From assembly GCF_017726655.1 (NCBI RefSeq), contig NZ_CP072308.1, forward strand, positions 744,001 to 808,000: a stretch of DNA of 64,000 nt, in the 5' to 3' direction. This document shows, piece by piece, positions 55,345 through 64,000 of the stretch; positions within the stretch are counted from its first letter, which is position 1; each line of letters begins with the position of its first letter. The translations under genes were made by a program, and so were the position numbers. The notes beneath the pieces are model-generated. The model had not been told where the DNA came from. It searched no databases and worked only from the letters and a program-made list of their open reading frames with translations. The DNA is from Agrobacterium tumefaciens (lineage in GTDB: Bacteria > Pseudomonadota > Alphaproteobacteria > Rhizobiales > Rhizobiaceae).

Positions 55345-56286
55345 ATGGTCTTTTTTCCCCATCGCCATCTTCTCGGCATCAAGGGGCTTTCCCATCAGGA
55401 TATTACCCTGCTTCTCGACAAGGCGGACGAGGCCGTGAAAATCAGCCGCCAGCGCGAGAAAAAGACCTCGACGCTTCGGGGGCTGACGCAGATCAACCTG
55501 TTCTTCGAAGCTTCGACGCGGACGCAATCTTCCTTCGAACTTGCCGGAAAACGCCTCGGAGCTGACGTGATGAACATGTCGGTCGGCAATTCCTCGGTGA
55601 AGAAGGGCGAAACGCTGATCGATACGGCGATGACGCTGAATGCCATGCGCCCGGATGTGCTTGTCGTGCGCCACTCCTCGGCCGGTGCGGCAGCGCTTCT
55701 AGCGCAAAAGGTCGCCTGCTCGGTGGTCAATGCCGGCGACGGCCAGCATGAGCACCCAACACAGGCGCTGCTTGACGCACTGACCATTCGTCGCGCCAAG
55801 GGCGAGCTTTCTGGTATCACGGTGGCAATCTGCGGCGATGTGCTGCATTCGCGCGTTGCCCGCTCCAACATCATCCTGCTCAACCAGATGGGCGCGCGCG
55901 TGCGCGTCGTCGCCCCTGCGACACTTCTTCCATCCGGCATTCGCGACATGAGCGTGGAAGTTTTTCACGACATGAAGGAAGGGCTTCATAACGCCGATGT
56001 GGTGATGATGCTGCGCCTGCAGCGTGAGCGCATGTCCGGCTCCTTCGTGCCTTCGGTGCGCGAGTATTTCCATTATTACGGTCTCGACGCCGAAAAGCTG
56101 AAGGCGGCGAAGGAAGATGCGCTCGTCATGCACCCCGGCCCGATGAACCGCGGCGTGGAAATCGCTTCCGAAGTCGCCGATGGCCCGCAGAGTGTCATCG
56201 AAAGCCAGGTGGAAATGGGGGTTGCCGTGCGCATGGCCGTCATGGAAACCCTGCTTGTCTCGCAAAACCAGGGTGAACGCGTATGA
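55345..56286 (+). CDS. pyrB: Aspartate carbamoyltransferase catalytic subunit
   Basis: Second step of pyrimidine synthesis. 313 residues from the ATG at 55345, behind GGAGGA. The carbamoyl phosphate loop is [12 protein letters not shown], with [10 protein letters not shown] and the Asp-binding LRLQRERM. It overlaps pyrC' by 4 bases (ATGA), and no pyrI is present, so it belongs to the ATCase class that needs the PyrC' partner for assembly. Confidence 0.96.
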   Translation: MVFFPHRHLLGIKGLSHQDITLLLDKADEAVKISRQREKKTSTLRGLTQINLFFEASTRTQSSFELAGKRLGADVMNMSVGNSSVKKGETLIDTAMTLNAMRPDVLVVRHSSAGAAALLAQKVACSVVNAGDGQHEHPTQALLDALTIRRAKGELSGITVAICGDVLHSRVARSNIILLNQMGARVRVVAPATLLPSGIRDMSVEVFHDMKEGLHNADVVMMLRLQRERMSGSFVPSVREYFHYYGLDAEKLKAAKEDALVMHPGPMNRGVEIASEVADGPQSVIESQVEMGVAVRMAVMETLLVSQNQGERV

Positions 56287-57575
56287 GTGCCGCGACCGTT
56301 CTCAAAAATCTCCGTATCGTCGATCCCTCCCGTAATCTGGATGAGACCGGTAGCATCGTTATCGGTGCGGACGGCACCATTCTCGCAGCCGGCAAGAATG
56401 CGCATAATCAGGGTGCGCCCGAGGATGCGACGGTGCGCGACTGCAAGGGTGTGGTGGCCGTTCCCGGTTTGGTGGATGCGCGCGTTTTTGTCGGCGAACC
56501 CGGCGCGGAACACCGCGAGACGATCGAATCCGCCGCCCGCGCGGCAGCGGCAGGTGGCGTCACCAGCATTATCGTGATGCCGGATACCGACCCCGTCATC
56601 GACGACATTGCGCTGGTCGAATATGTCAAGAAGGCGGCGCGTGACAAGGCTATCGTCAACGTGCATCCCGCCGCGGCCCTCACCAAGGGTCTGCGGGGCG
56701 AAGAGATGACCGAATTCGGAATGCTGAAGGAAGCCGGTGCGGTGGCATTCACCAATGGTCGCAAGGCGCTTTCCGACACGCTGGTGCTGCGCCGCGCCAT
56801 GACCTATGCGCGTGAACTCGGGGCTGTGATCGCGCTCGAGACCCGCGACAAATATATCGGCGGCGGTGACATGAATGAGGGGCTTTTCGCAAGCTGGCTC
56901 GGACTTTCAGGCGTTCCAAAAGAAGCAGAGATCATTCCCCTGGAGCGTGATCTGCGCATTGCAGGCCTGACGCAGGCGATCTATCACGCCGCCAAGATTT
57001 CCGTGCCGGAATCGGCAGACGCGATCCGGCTTGCGCGGCTGCGGGGTGTGAAAGCCACCTGCGGCATCTCGATCAATCATCTCACGCTCAATGAAAACGA
57101 TATTGGCGAATACCGGACCTTCTTCAAGCTCTCCCCACCGCTGCGCGCCGAAGACGACCGCAAGGCGATGGTTGAAGCGCTGAAGGACGGCACCATCGAT
57201 ATCATCGTCTCCTCGCACGACCCGCAGGATGTCGATACCAAGCGCCTGCCGTTTTCGGATGCGGCGAGCGGCGCTGTCGGGCTCGAAACCCTGCTGGCGG
57301 CGGCGCTTCGCCTCCACCATAGCGGCGAGGTTCCGCTGATGCGGCTGATCGATGCGCTCTCCACCCGCCCGGCCAAGATTTTCGGTCTCGATGCAGGGAC
57401 ACTCAAAGTCGGCGCCAAGGCCGATATCACGCTGATCGATCTCGACGAGCCATGGCTTGTGGCGAAGGAGCAGCTGGTCTCGAAATCCAAGAATACGCCG
57501 TTCGAGGATGCCCGATTCAGCGGTCGCGCAATCGCCACTTATGTGGCTGGCAAAGCCGTTCATTCCTTGGCATAA
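56283..57575 (+). CDS. pyrX: Dihydroorotase-like protein PyrC' (catalytically dead, PyrX)
   Basis: 430 residues of the amidohydrolase fold, coupled to pyrB by 4-base overlap. The metal site is eroded: the usual DxHxH reads [10 protein letters not shown] (both His replaced), TDHAPH reads SSHDPQ, and the second His region reads ISINHL. This is the pseudo-dihydroorotase that in Pseudomonas-type ATCase complexes is structural, not catalytic. An active dihydroorotase should lie elsewhere in the genome. Confidence 0.92.
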   Translation: MSAATVLKNLRIVDPSRNLDETGSIVIGADGTILAAGKNAHNQGAPEDATVRDCKGVVAVPGLVDARVFVGEPGAEHRETIESAARAAAAGGVTSIIVMPDTDPVIDDIALVEYVKKAARDKAIVNVHPAAALTKGLRGEEMTEFGMLKEAGAVAFTNGRKALSDTLVLRRAMTYARELGAVIALETRDKYIGGGDMNEGLFASWLGLSGVPKEAEIIPLERDLRIAGLTQAIYHAAKISVPESADAIRLARLRGVKATCGISINHLTLNENDIGEYRTFFKLSPPLRAEDDRKAMVEALKDGTIDIIVSSHDPQDVDTKRLPFSDAASGAVGLETLLAAALRLHHSGEVPLMRLIDALSTRPAKIFGLDAGTLKVGAKADITLIDLDEPWLVAKEQLVSKSKNTPFEDARFSGRAIATYVAGKAVHSLA

Positions 57576-57620
57576 GATCATCAAGAGATCACGCGGCAGG
57601 CGGGACAGAGGGGACATTGG

Positions 57621-58238
57621 ATGAGTGCTTTGACTGACTGGCAGACCGCGCCTGCCCTTCTCGCGCTTTCGGCGCTGATCGGCTATCTGTTGGGCTCCAT
57701 TCCCTTCGGCCTCCTTCTGACCCGCATGGCCGGGCTGGGTGACGTGCGCAAGATCGGGTCCGGCAATATCGGCGCGACCAACGTGCTGCGCACCGGCAAC
57801 AAGAAGCTCGCCGCCGCAACACTGCTGCTCGACGCTTTGAAGGGCACGGCGGCGGTCCTTGTCGCCAATGCGCTCTGGGGTTACGAAGCGTCGCTGGTCG
57901 CCGGTTTTTTCGCTTTTCTCGGCCATCTCTTTCCCGTGTGGCTCGGTTTCAAGGGCGGCAAAGGTGTTGCGACCTATATTGGCGTGCTTCTCGGCGCCGC
58001 CCCCCTGATGATGCTCGCCTTTGCACTGGTCTGGATCGCGACCGCCTTTATCACGCGCTATTCGTCACTCTCCGCGCTGGTGGCAATGGTGATCATCCCT
58101 GTCGCGCTTTGGGTGCTTGGTCCTGAGAAGACGGCGCTTCTCGTGACGCTGCTCAGTGCGATCTCCTGGCTGAAACACCACGAAAATATCAGGCGTCTGA
58201 TGGCCGGCACGGAAAGCAGGATCGGACAGAAGGGCTAA
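57621..58238 (+). CDS. plsY: Glycerol-3-phosphate acyltransferase PlsY
   Basis: First acylation of glycerol-3-phosphate from acyl-phosphate. 205 residues with about five transmembrane helices and conserved cytoplasmic loops: [28 protein letters not shown], and [12 protein letters not shown]. It follows pyrX by 45 bases and precedes dprA by 21 bases; the whole group may be one transcript. Confidence 0.95.
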   Translation: MSALTDWQTAPALLALSALIGYLLGSIPFGLLLTRMAGLGDVRKIGSGNIGATNVLRTGNKKLAAATLLLDALKGTAAVLVANALWGYEASLVAGFFAFLGHLFPVWLGFKGGKGVATYIGVLLGAAPLMMLAFALVWIATAFITRYSSLSALVAMVIIPVALWVLGPEKTALLVTLLSAISWLKHHENIRRLMAGTESRIGQKG

Positions 58239-58259
58239 GCTTCATCTCGGGGACATGTC

Positions 58260-59402
58260 ATGCCGAATAAGGAACCGACACGGCAGGGCATAGAGCTTTC
58301 CGCGCGGCAGCGGGTGGCATGGTTGCGGTTGATCCGTAGCGACAATATCGGTCCCGTGACCTTTCGCGAACTCATCAATCATTTCGGCAGCGCTGAAAAA
58401 GCGCTGGAGGCGCTGCCCGAACTGTCGCGCCGTGGCGGTTCGTCGCGCAGCCCGCGCATCGCCACCCAGGCGGAGGCGGAACGGGAGCTTGAGGCTGCCG
58501 AGAATTTCGGCGCGCGTTTCGTTGGCATCGGCGAGCCGGACTACCCGCCAGCCCTGCGGCAAATGGATGGCGCGCCGCCGCTCATCGCCATGAAGGGCTC
58601 GGCAGACGCAGCAACCCGGCCCAGCATCGGCATTGTCGGCTCACGCAACGCCTCCATCAATGGCGCGAAATTCGCGGCAATGCTGGCGCGCGATTGTGGT
58701 CGGGCCGGCTATACGATCGCATCGGGGCTGGCGCGCGGGATCGATGCGGCAGCGCACCGGGCAAGCCTTGCAACCGGCACGGTGGCGATGCTGGCCGGTG
58801 GTCTCGACCGCCCCTACCCGCAGGAAAATTTCGGCCTTTTGGATGACATCTACGATCAGGGCGGCGCAACGATCAGCGAAATGCCCTTTGGCTGGGAGCC
58901 TCGCGCGCGGGATTTCCCGCGCCGCAATCGGCTGATCGCGGGCGTCTCGCTCGGCGTCGTCATCGTTGAGGCCGCGGAACGTTCGGGTTCATTGATTACG
59001 GCGCGGCTTGCAGGTGAAGCCGGGCGGCTTGTTTTCGCCGTTCCCGGCTCCCCGCTTGACGCGCGCTGCGAAGGGACGAACCGGCTGATCAAGGAAGGCG
59101 CCATGCTGACCACGGGAGCGGCCGATATTCTTGATGCACTGCGACCATTGATGGAACCGCAATTGCCCTATGACCGCAAGATTGAGGAACCGGAGCAGGA
59201 TGTGGAAATGTCACCGCCAGGAGACGACGAGCGCAGCATCATCGCCGCCGCTCTCGGTCCCTCGCCCGTTGAAACGGATGACATCATCAGACATACGGGT
59301 TTCTCAGCCGCAACCGTTCATCTTGTGCTGCTGGAGCTCGATATTGCCGGGCGTCTAAACCGGCATGCCGGGGGGCGCGTGTCGCTCATCATCGCGGATT
59401 GA
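58260..59402 (+). CDS. dprA: DNA-processing protein DprA
   Basis: Loads RecA onto incoming single-stranded DNA in transformation. 380 residues: an N-terminal SAM-like helical part (WLRLIRSDNIGPVTFRELI), the Rossmann-like core with IVGSRNAS, IASGLARGIDAAAHRASL and FAVPGSP, and a C-terminal winged-helix (about 320-380). No competence genes are near. Its 3' end overlaps a small opposite gene by 48 bases. Confidence 0.94.
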   Translation: MPNKEPTRQGIELSARQRVAWLRLIRSDNIGPVTFRELINHFGSAEKALEALPELSRRGGSSRSPRIATQAEAERELEAAENFGARFVGIGEPDYPPALRQMDGAPPLIAMKGSADAATRPSIGIVGSRNASINGAKFAAMLARDCGRAGYTIASGLARGIDAAAHRASLATGTVAMLAGGLDRPYPQENFGLLDDIYDQGGATISEMPFGWEPRARDFPRRNRLIAGVSLGVVIVEAAERSGSLITARLAGEAGRLVFAVPGSPLDARCEGTNRLIKEGAMLTTGAADILDALRPLMEPQLPYDRKIEEPEQDVEMSPPGDDERSIIAAALGPSPVETDDIIRHTGFSAATVHLVLLELDIAGRLNRHAGGRVSLIIAD

Positions 59403-59588
59403 GAGTTTGCGCCGGCCGCTCTGGATATCACCGACTTCCACATAGGCCATCTCGATCAGGTAACACAGCATGTCGGCACCCTCCCGGTGCGCTACCTGCC
59501 GTAGCTCAGCCAGCATCTGGCGGATGTAAGCCAAGCTCTCTCTGGTCCCATCCTTGTCGGCATTATTGTTTGTTGCGTTGGGGACCAT
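59355..59588 (-). CDS. Small conserved protein overlapping dprA, unknown function
   Basis: 77 residues from the ATG at 59588, with AGGA seven bases upstream. It has a Asn/Asp-rich start then a helical part (RESLAYIRQMLAELRQVAHREGADML and LIEMAYVEVGD) resembling small conserved rhizobial helical proteins. The last 48 bases lie within dprA on the other strand. No function assigned. Confidence 0.65.
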   Translation of the reverse strand: MVPNATNNNADKDGTRESLAYIRQMLAELRQVAHREGADMLCYLIEMAYVEVGDIQSGRRKLSIRDDERHAPPGMPV

Positions 59589-59847
59589 ATATTTATCCTG
59601 AAAATTCACCGTGAAACGGGAAGCAATACGTCTTCTCAAATGATGTTTCCCATCATAACCAATTTACCAAAGATTGCAATACAACAATAGATTATCCATA
59701 GGTTGCAGTCATCTCGAAACGAGAAAATCGGGCTTGCCTCTTGACCAGCGGGCATTACCTGTCCATGTCGAATTATAAAGAAGGCCAATTGCGGCAATAG
59801 GCTGCAACCGGGGCCACGTTAACGGACCAGTTCCAGAGAAGAACAAT

Positions 59848-62532
59848 ATGAATGTCGTCGTCGTAGAATCTCCTGCCAAAGCCAAGACGATCAATAAGTA
59901 TCTTGGCTCGGGCTATAAGGTTCTTGCATCCTTTGGCCACGTCAGAGACCTTCCTGCCAAGGACGGCTCGGTGCTGCCCGACCAGGATTTCGAAATGTCC
60001 TGGGAGGTCGATAGCGCGTCCGCCAAGCGCATGAAAGATATTGCCGATGCGGTAAAATCCTCCGACGGCCTCTTTCTCGCAACCGACCCGGATCGCGAAG
60101 GCGAAGCCATTTCCTGGCACGTTCTTGATCTCCTGAAGAAGAAGCGTGTGCTTGGCGACAAGCCAGTGAAACGCGTGGTCTTCAACGCCATCACCAAAAA
60201 GGCGGTTCTGGACGCCATGGCGAACCCGCGCGACATCGACGTGCCGCTGGTGGACGCCTATCTCGCCCGCCGTGCGCTCGATTATCTCGTCGGTTTCAAC
60301 CTCTCTCCGGTTCTGTGGCGCAAGCTGCCGGGCGCCCGTTCCGCCGGCCGTGTGCAGTCGGTGGCGCTGCGCCTGGTCTGTGACCGCGAATCCGAAATCG
60401 AGCGGTTCGTATCCGAAGAATACTGGAATATCAGTGCCCTGCTGAAGACACCGCGCGGTGGCGAGTTCGAAGCCAAGCTGGTTTCGGCCGATGGCAAGCG
60501 ATTGCAGAACCGCGCGATCAAGACCGGCGACGAAGCCAACCGGCTGAAGTCGCTGCTCGAAGGCGCGACGTATCTGGTCGACAGCGTCGAGGCCAAGCCG
60601 GTCAAGCGCAACCCCGGCCCGCCCTTCACCACCTCGACGCTGCAGCAGGCGGCCTCGTCGCGCATGGGCTTCGGCGCCTCGCGCACGATGCAGGTGGCGC
60701 AGAAGCTTTATGAAGGTATCGATATCGGCGGCGAGACCGTCGGTCTGATCACCTATATGCGTACCGACGGCGTGCAGATGGCCCCGGAAGCGATCGATGC
60801 CGCCCGCAAGGCTATTGGCGAGCAGTTCGGTGACCGTTACGTGCCGGAAAAGGCGCGTTTCTACTCGACAAAGGCAAAGAACGCCCAGGAAGCGCACGAG
60901 GCTATCCGCCCGACCGATTTCAACCGCACACCGGATCAGGTGAAGCGTTACCTCGATGCCGACCAGCTGCGTCTTTACGAGCTGATCTGGAAACGCGGTA
61001 TTGCGAGCCAGATGGCGTCAGCCGAAATAGAGCGCACGACGGTAGAGATTCTCGCCAGCAACGGCGGCGAAAGGGCGGGCCTGCGCGCCGTTGGCTCCGT
61101 CATTCGTTTTGACGGCTTTATCGCCGCTTATACCGACCAGAAGGAAGATGGCGAGCAGAGCGACGATGGTGACGACGAAGGCCGTCTGCCGCCGATCAAT
61201 GAACGCGAAAACCTCGCCAAGCAGAAGATCAATGCCAGCCAGCACTTCACCGAGCCGCCGCCGCGTTATTCGGAAGCGTCGCTGATCAAGAAGATGGAAG
61301 AACTCGGCATCGGCCGTCCTTCCACCTATGCGGCGACGCTGAAGACGCTGAGCGACCGCGAATATATCGTCATCGACAAGCGCAAGCTGGTGCCGCATTC
61401 GCGCGGCCGGCTGGTGACTGCTTTCCTCGAAAGCTTTTTCACCAAATACGTCGAGTACGACTTTACCGCCGCCCTTGAAGAAAAGCTCGACCGCATCTCC
61501 GCCGGTGAACTGGACTGGAAGCAGGTGCTGCGCGATTTCTGGAAGGATTTCTTCGCCCAGATCGAAGATACCAAGGAACTGCGCGTCACCAACGTGCTGG
61601 ACGCGCTGAACGAGGTTCTGGCGCCTCTGGTCTTCCCAAAGCGCGAGGATGGTTCCGATCCACGCATTTGTCAGGTTTGCGGCACCGGCAATCTGTCACT
61701 GAAGCTTGGCAAATACGGCGCTTTTGTCGGTTGCTCGAACTACCCTGAGTGCAACTATACGCGTCAGCTGACCTCCGACGGTGCGGAAGCCGAAGCCGCT
61801 GCTCTCAACGAGCCGAAGGCGCTGGGTGCCGACCCCATGACCGGGGAGGAGCTGACGCTTCGCTCCGGCCGCTTCGGACCCTATATCCAGCGCGGCGAGG
61901 GCAAGGATGCCAAGCGCTCTTCCCTGCCCAAGGGCTGGAAGCCTGAGGATATCGACCACGAGAAGGCGCTGGCCCTCATCAACCTGCCGCGCGATATCGG
62001 CAAGCACCCGGAAACCGGCAAGATGATTTCCGCGGGCCTCGGCCGCTACGGACCTTTCCTGCTGCATGATGGTTCTTATGCGAACCTCGAAAGCATCGAG
62101 GACGTGTTCTCGATCGGCCTCAACCGCGCCGTGACCGTCATTGCTGAAAAGCAGAGCAAGGGACCGGGACGCGGCCGTAGCGGCACGCCCGCTGCTCTCA
62201 AGGAGCTGGGCGACCATCCCGATGGTGGCGCTATCACCGTTCGTGACGGGCGGTACGGGGCCTATGTGAACTGGGGCAAGGTCAACGCCACCATTCCCAA
62301 GGGCCAGGATCCGGCCTCTGTGACGCTGGACGAGGCGCTGGTGCTGATTGCCGAGCGCATTGCCAAGACCGGCACCGGCGGCAAGCCCGCCAAGGCCAAG
62401 AAAACCACCGCCAAGAAGGCCGATGGTGACGCCGCGGCCAAGCCGAAGGCGACCAAGGCCAAGGCGGCAACAAAGAGCAAGACGGCCGCCAAGCCGAAGG
62501 CAGCGGCCAAACCCAAGAAGGCAGCAGAGTGA
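59848..62532 (+). CDS. topA: DNA topoisomerase I
   Basis: Relaxes negative supercoils. 894 residues: an N-terminal Toprim domain (VVVESPAKAKTINKYLG, TDPDREGEAISWH), the nucleophile Tyr in GLITYMRTDGVQ, and the zinc ribbon CQVCGTGNLSLK ... GCSNYPECNY near residue 615. The last ~100 residues are a Lys/Ala-rich tail typical of alphaproteobacteria. Its stop overlaps rnr by 4 bases (GTGA). Confidence 0.97.
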   Translation: MNVVVVESPAKAKTINKYLGSGYKVLASFGHVRDLPAKDGSVLPDQDFEMSWEVDSASAKRMKDIADAVKSSDGLFLATDPDREGEAISWHVLDLLKKKRVLGDKPVKRVVFNAITKKAVLDAMANPRDIDVPLVDAYLARRALDYLVGFNLSPVLWRKLPGARSAGRVQSVALRLVCDRESEIERFVSEEYWNISALLKTPRGGEFEAKLVSADGKRLQNRAIKTGDEANRLKSLLEGATYLVDSVEAKPVKRNPGPPFTTSTLQQAASSRMGFGASRTMQVAQKLYEGIDIGGETVGLITYMRTDGVQMAPEAIDAARKAIGEQFGDRYVPEKARFYSTKAKNAQEAHEAIRPTDFNRTPDQVKRYLDADQLRLYELIWKRGIASQMASAEIERTTVEILASNGGERAGLRAVGSVIRFDGFIAAYTDQKEDGEQSDDGDDEGRLPPINERENLAKQKINASQHFTEPPPRYSEASLIKKMEELGIGRPSTYAATLKTLSDREYIVIDKRKLVPHSRGRLVTAFLESFFTKYVEYDFTAALEEKLDRISAGELDWKQVLRDFWKDFFAQIEDTKELRVTNVLDALNEVLAPLVFPKREDGSDPRICQVCGTGNLSLKLGKYGAFVGCSNYPECNYTRQLTSDGAEAEAAALNEPKALGADPMTGEELTLRSGRFGPYIQRGEGKDAKRSSLPKGWKPEDIDHEKALALINLPRDIGKHPETGKMISAGLGRYGPFLLHDGSYANLESIEDVFSIGLNRAVTVIAEKQSKGPGRGRSGTPAALKELGDHPDGGAITVRDGRYGAYVNWGKVNATIPKGQDPASVTLDEALVLIAERIAKTGTGGKPAKAKKTTAKKADGDAAAKPKATKAKAATKSKTAAKPKAAAKPKKAAE

Positions 62533-64000
62533 GCAAAGCGCCGCGTCAGAGACAGGGTTCCGCCAGCGACGGTTTCGGACGCACCGGGCGCGGCAAACGG
62601 GTGAGTGAAGGCGAAGGCATCATCCACGGCGAGGTGCCTTCCCGCGAAGTGCTGCTGAAATTCATTGCGGATCATCCGCAACAGGCCTCCAAGCGGGAAA
62701 TCGCCAAGGCTTTCGGCCTGAAGGGCGAAAACCGCGTTGTCCTTAAGGCTCTGCTGAAGGAACTCGAAATCGACGGCATGGTGCACAAGAGCCGCAAGTC
62801 GCTGACGCGGCCGGGCGGCCTGCCGCCCGTGACGGTTCTCGACATCACCACCCGCGACAAGGACGGCGAGCTGATCGGCCGCCCGGCGGAATGGCCCGAG
62901 GATCTGGGCGCAGCGCCGGCCGTGCTGATCCGCCAGTCCTCGCAGGACCGCGGCAAGAAAGCGCCAGCTGCCGGTCTCGGCGACCGCATTCTTGCGAAAA
63001 TCTTTCCCTCGAAGGAAAGCACTGGCCCTGCTTACACCGCCCGCGTCGTCAAGCTGATCGACCGCCGCCAAAATGCATTGCTTGGCGTGTTCAAGGCAAC
63101 GCCCGGCGGCGGCGGACGGCTGATGCCGATTGATCGGCGCGGCGAGGAAATGGTCATCGACCCCGAAGGCGTCGGCGATGCCAAGGATGGCGATCTGATC
63201 GAGGTTGAAACCTCGCGCAACAGCGGCCGCTACGGCCTGACGCGCGCCAAGGTTCTCTCGGTCGTTGGCTCCGTCGCTTCGGAAAAAGCGATCTCGATGA
63301 TCGCAATCCACGCCCACGGCATCCCGCATATATTCCCGCAGAATGTTCTTGCCGAAGCGGATGCGGCCAAGGCAGCGACCATGTCCCATCGCGAGGACTG
63401 GCGCGACCTGCCGCTCATTACCATCGATCCGGCCGATGCCAAGGACCATGACGATGCGGTCTATGCCGAGCCGGACACGTCACCCGACAATCCTGACGGT
63501 GTCATCGTTACCGTCGCGATTGCCGATGTCTCCTGGTATGTTCGGCCAGGTTCGCCACTGGACCGCGAGGCGCTGAAACGCGGCAACTCCGTCTATTTCC
63601 CGGATCGCGTCGTGCCGATGCTGCCGGAGCGCATCTCCAACGATCTATGCTCGCTGAAGGAAGGCGTCGACCGCCCTGCCCTTGCGGTGCGGATGACCTT
63701 CTCGAAGGAAGGCCGCAAGGCCGGGCACACCTTCCACCGCATCATGATGAAGAGCGCCGCCAAGCTTTCCTACCAGCAGGCCCAGGCGGCGATTGATGGC
63801 AAGCCCGACGACAAGACCGGACCGCTGCTGGAGCCGATCCTCAAGCCGCTGTGGCACGCTTATGAGGTGATGAAGCGAGGCCGTGACCGGCGCCAGCCGC
63901 TGGAACTCGACATGCCCGAGCGCAAGATCAAGCTGCGTCCCGATGGTACCGTCGACTCGGTGGTCATTCCCGAACGTCTCGATGCGCACAAGCTGATCGA
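62529..64000 (+). CDS. rnr: Ribonuclease R (N-terminal part)
   Basis: 3'-5' exoribonuclease of the RNB family, cut by the window end. A GTG start overlaps the topA stop. The first ~490 residues are visible: a basic N-terminal winged-helix part (SKREIAKAFGLKGENRVVLKALLKEL), cold-shock domain(s), and the start of the RNB domain with TIDPADAKDHDDAVYAE (about 300), which holds metal-binding Asp residues. Likely cotranscribed with topA. Confidence 0.95.
   Translation, partial: MSKAPRQRQGSASDGFGRTGRGKRVSEGEGIIHGEVPSREVLLKFIADHPQQASKREIAKAFGLKGENRVVLKALLKELEIDGMVHKSRKSLTRPGGLPPVTVLDITTRDKDGELIGRPAEWPEDLGAAPAVLIRQSSQDRGKKAPAAGLGDRILAKIFPSKESTGPAYTARVVKLIDRRQNALLGVFKATPGGGGRLMPIDRRGEEMVIDPEGVGDAKDGDLIEVETSRNSGRYGLTRAKVLSVVGSVASEKAISMIAIHAHGIPHIFPQNVLAEADAAKAATMSHREDWRDLPLITIDPADAKDHDDAVYAEPDTSPDNPDGVIVTVAIADVSWYVRPGSPLDREALKRGNSVYFPDRVVPMLPERISNDLCSLKEGVDRPALAVRMTFSKEGRKAGHTFHRIMMKSAAKLSYQQAQAAIDGKPDDKTGPLLEPILKPLWHAYEVMKRGRDRRQPLELDMPERKIKLRPDGTVDSVVIPERLDAHKLI

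Overview
The window is core chromosome of an alphaproteobacterium of the Rhizobiaceae, almost certainly Agrobacterium or a very close relative. The evidence is a CckA kinase, a ClpS/ClpA pair, an RNase E with a large acidic insert in its S1 domain, a PyrC' pseudo-dihydroorotase after PyrB, a GPR-type growth-pole ring protein of about 2,190 residues, and high GC with many GTG and TTG starts. As I remember it, the gene order matches the stretch of the A. fabrum C58 circular chromosome that carries UPF0283 and GPR. I see no prophage, insertion sequence, tRNA, rRNA operon or CRISPR array.

Layout. 0-4.2 kb: clpA (cut by the window edge), clpS and cckA, all on the minus strand. 4.3-10.8 kb: a small Cys-rich secreted protein, a FliO-like protein, dksA, a SixA-like phosphatase, the YcjX/UPF0283 pair and a secreted protein. 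10.8-14.5 kb: folP-folB-folK, a DUF922 protein, a structured small RNA with its own terminator, a 2Fe-2S ferredoxin and an orphan Hpt protein. 15.0-21.5 kb: the giant coiled-coil gene gpr. 21.6-30 kb: a PhzF-like protein, a probable 6S RNA, nadK, a small secreted protein, an isochorismatase-like hydrolase, prfB with a programmed +1 frameshift, the class A PBP gene mrcA and an N-acetylmuramoyl-alanine amidase. 30.2-38.1 kb: rne with a long structured leader, a degenerate SDR, an ABM/NIPSNAP pair with a divergent ArsR regulator, an aminotransferase and a DsbA-like protein. 38.2-42.2 kb: aroQ, accB, accC, aat, a DUF2155 protein and an NDUFA12-like complex I subunit. 42.2-49.7 kb: five separated blocks of gatB, gatA and gatC mixed with GNAT acetyltransferases, a YjhX-like protein, a palindromic repeat and a metal-dependent hydrolase. 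49.8-55.2 kb: a PhnA-domain protein, ruvX, two small membrane proteins behind a good CtrA box, a TetR regulator, a ParDE toxin-antitoxin pair, a GNAT protein and aidB. 55.3-64 kb: pyrB-pyrC'-plsY-dprA, then topA-rnr (rnr runs off the edge).

How the genes work together. Several themes recur. Cell cycle and polar growth are represented by CckA, GPR, PBP1a, an amidase and a CtrA box. Folate, pyrimidine, fatty-acid and shikimate enzymes form conventional small operons. RNA and protein turnover is covered by RNase E, RNase R, ClpS/ClpA and Aat (Aat makes N-degrons that ClpS reads). The most unusual items are the gapless 22-residue repeats of gpr with a near-identical 198-bp duplication, the two RNA candidates, the SDR that has lost its Tyr/Lys pair, the YjhX-like gene flanked by GNAT genes, and the operator-like inverted repeats. 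I did not find a wholly new multi-gene system; most of the window is well-conserved core genome.
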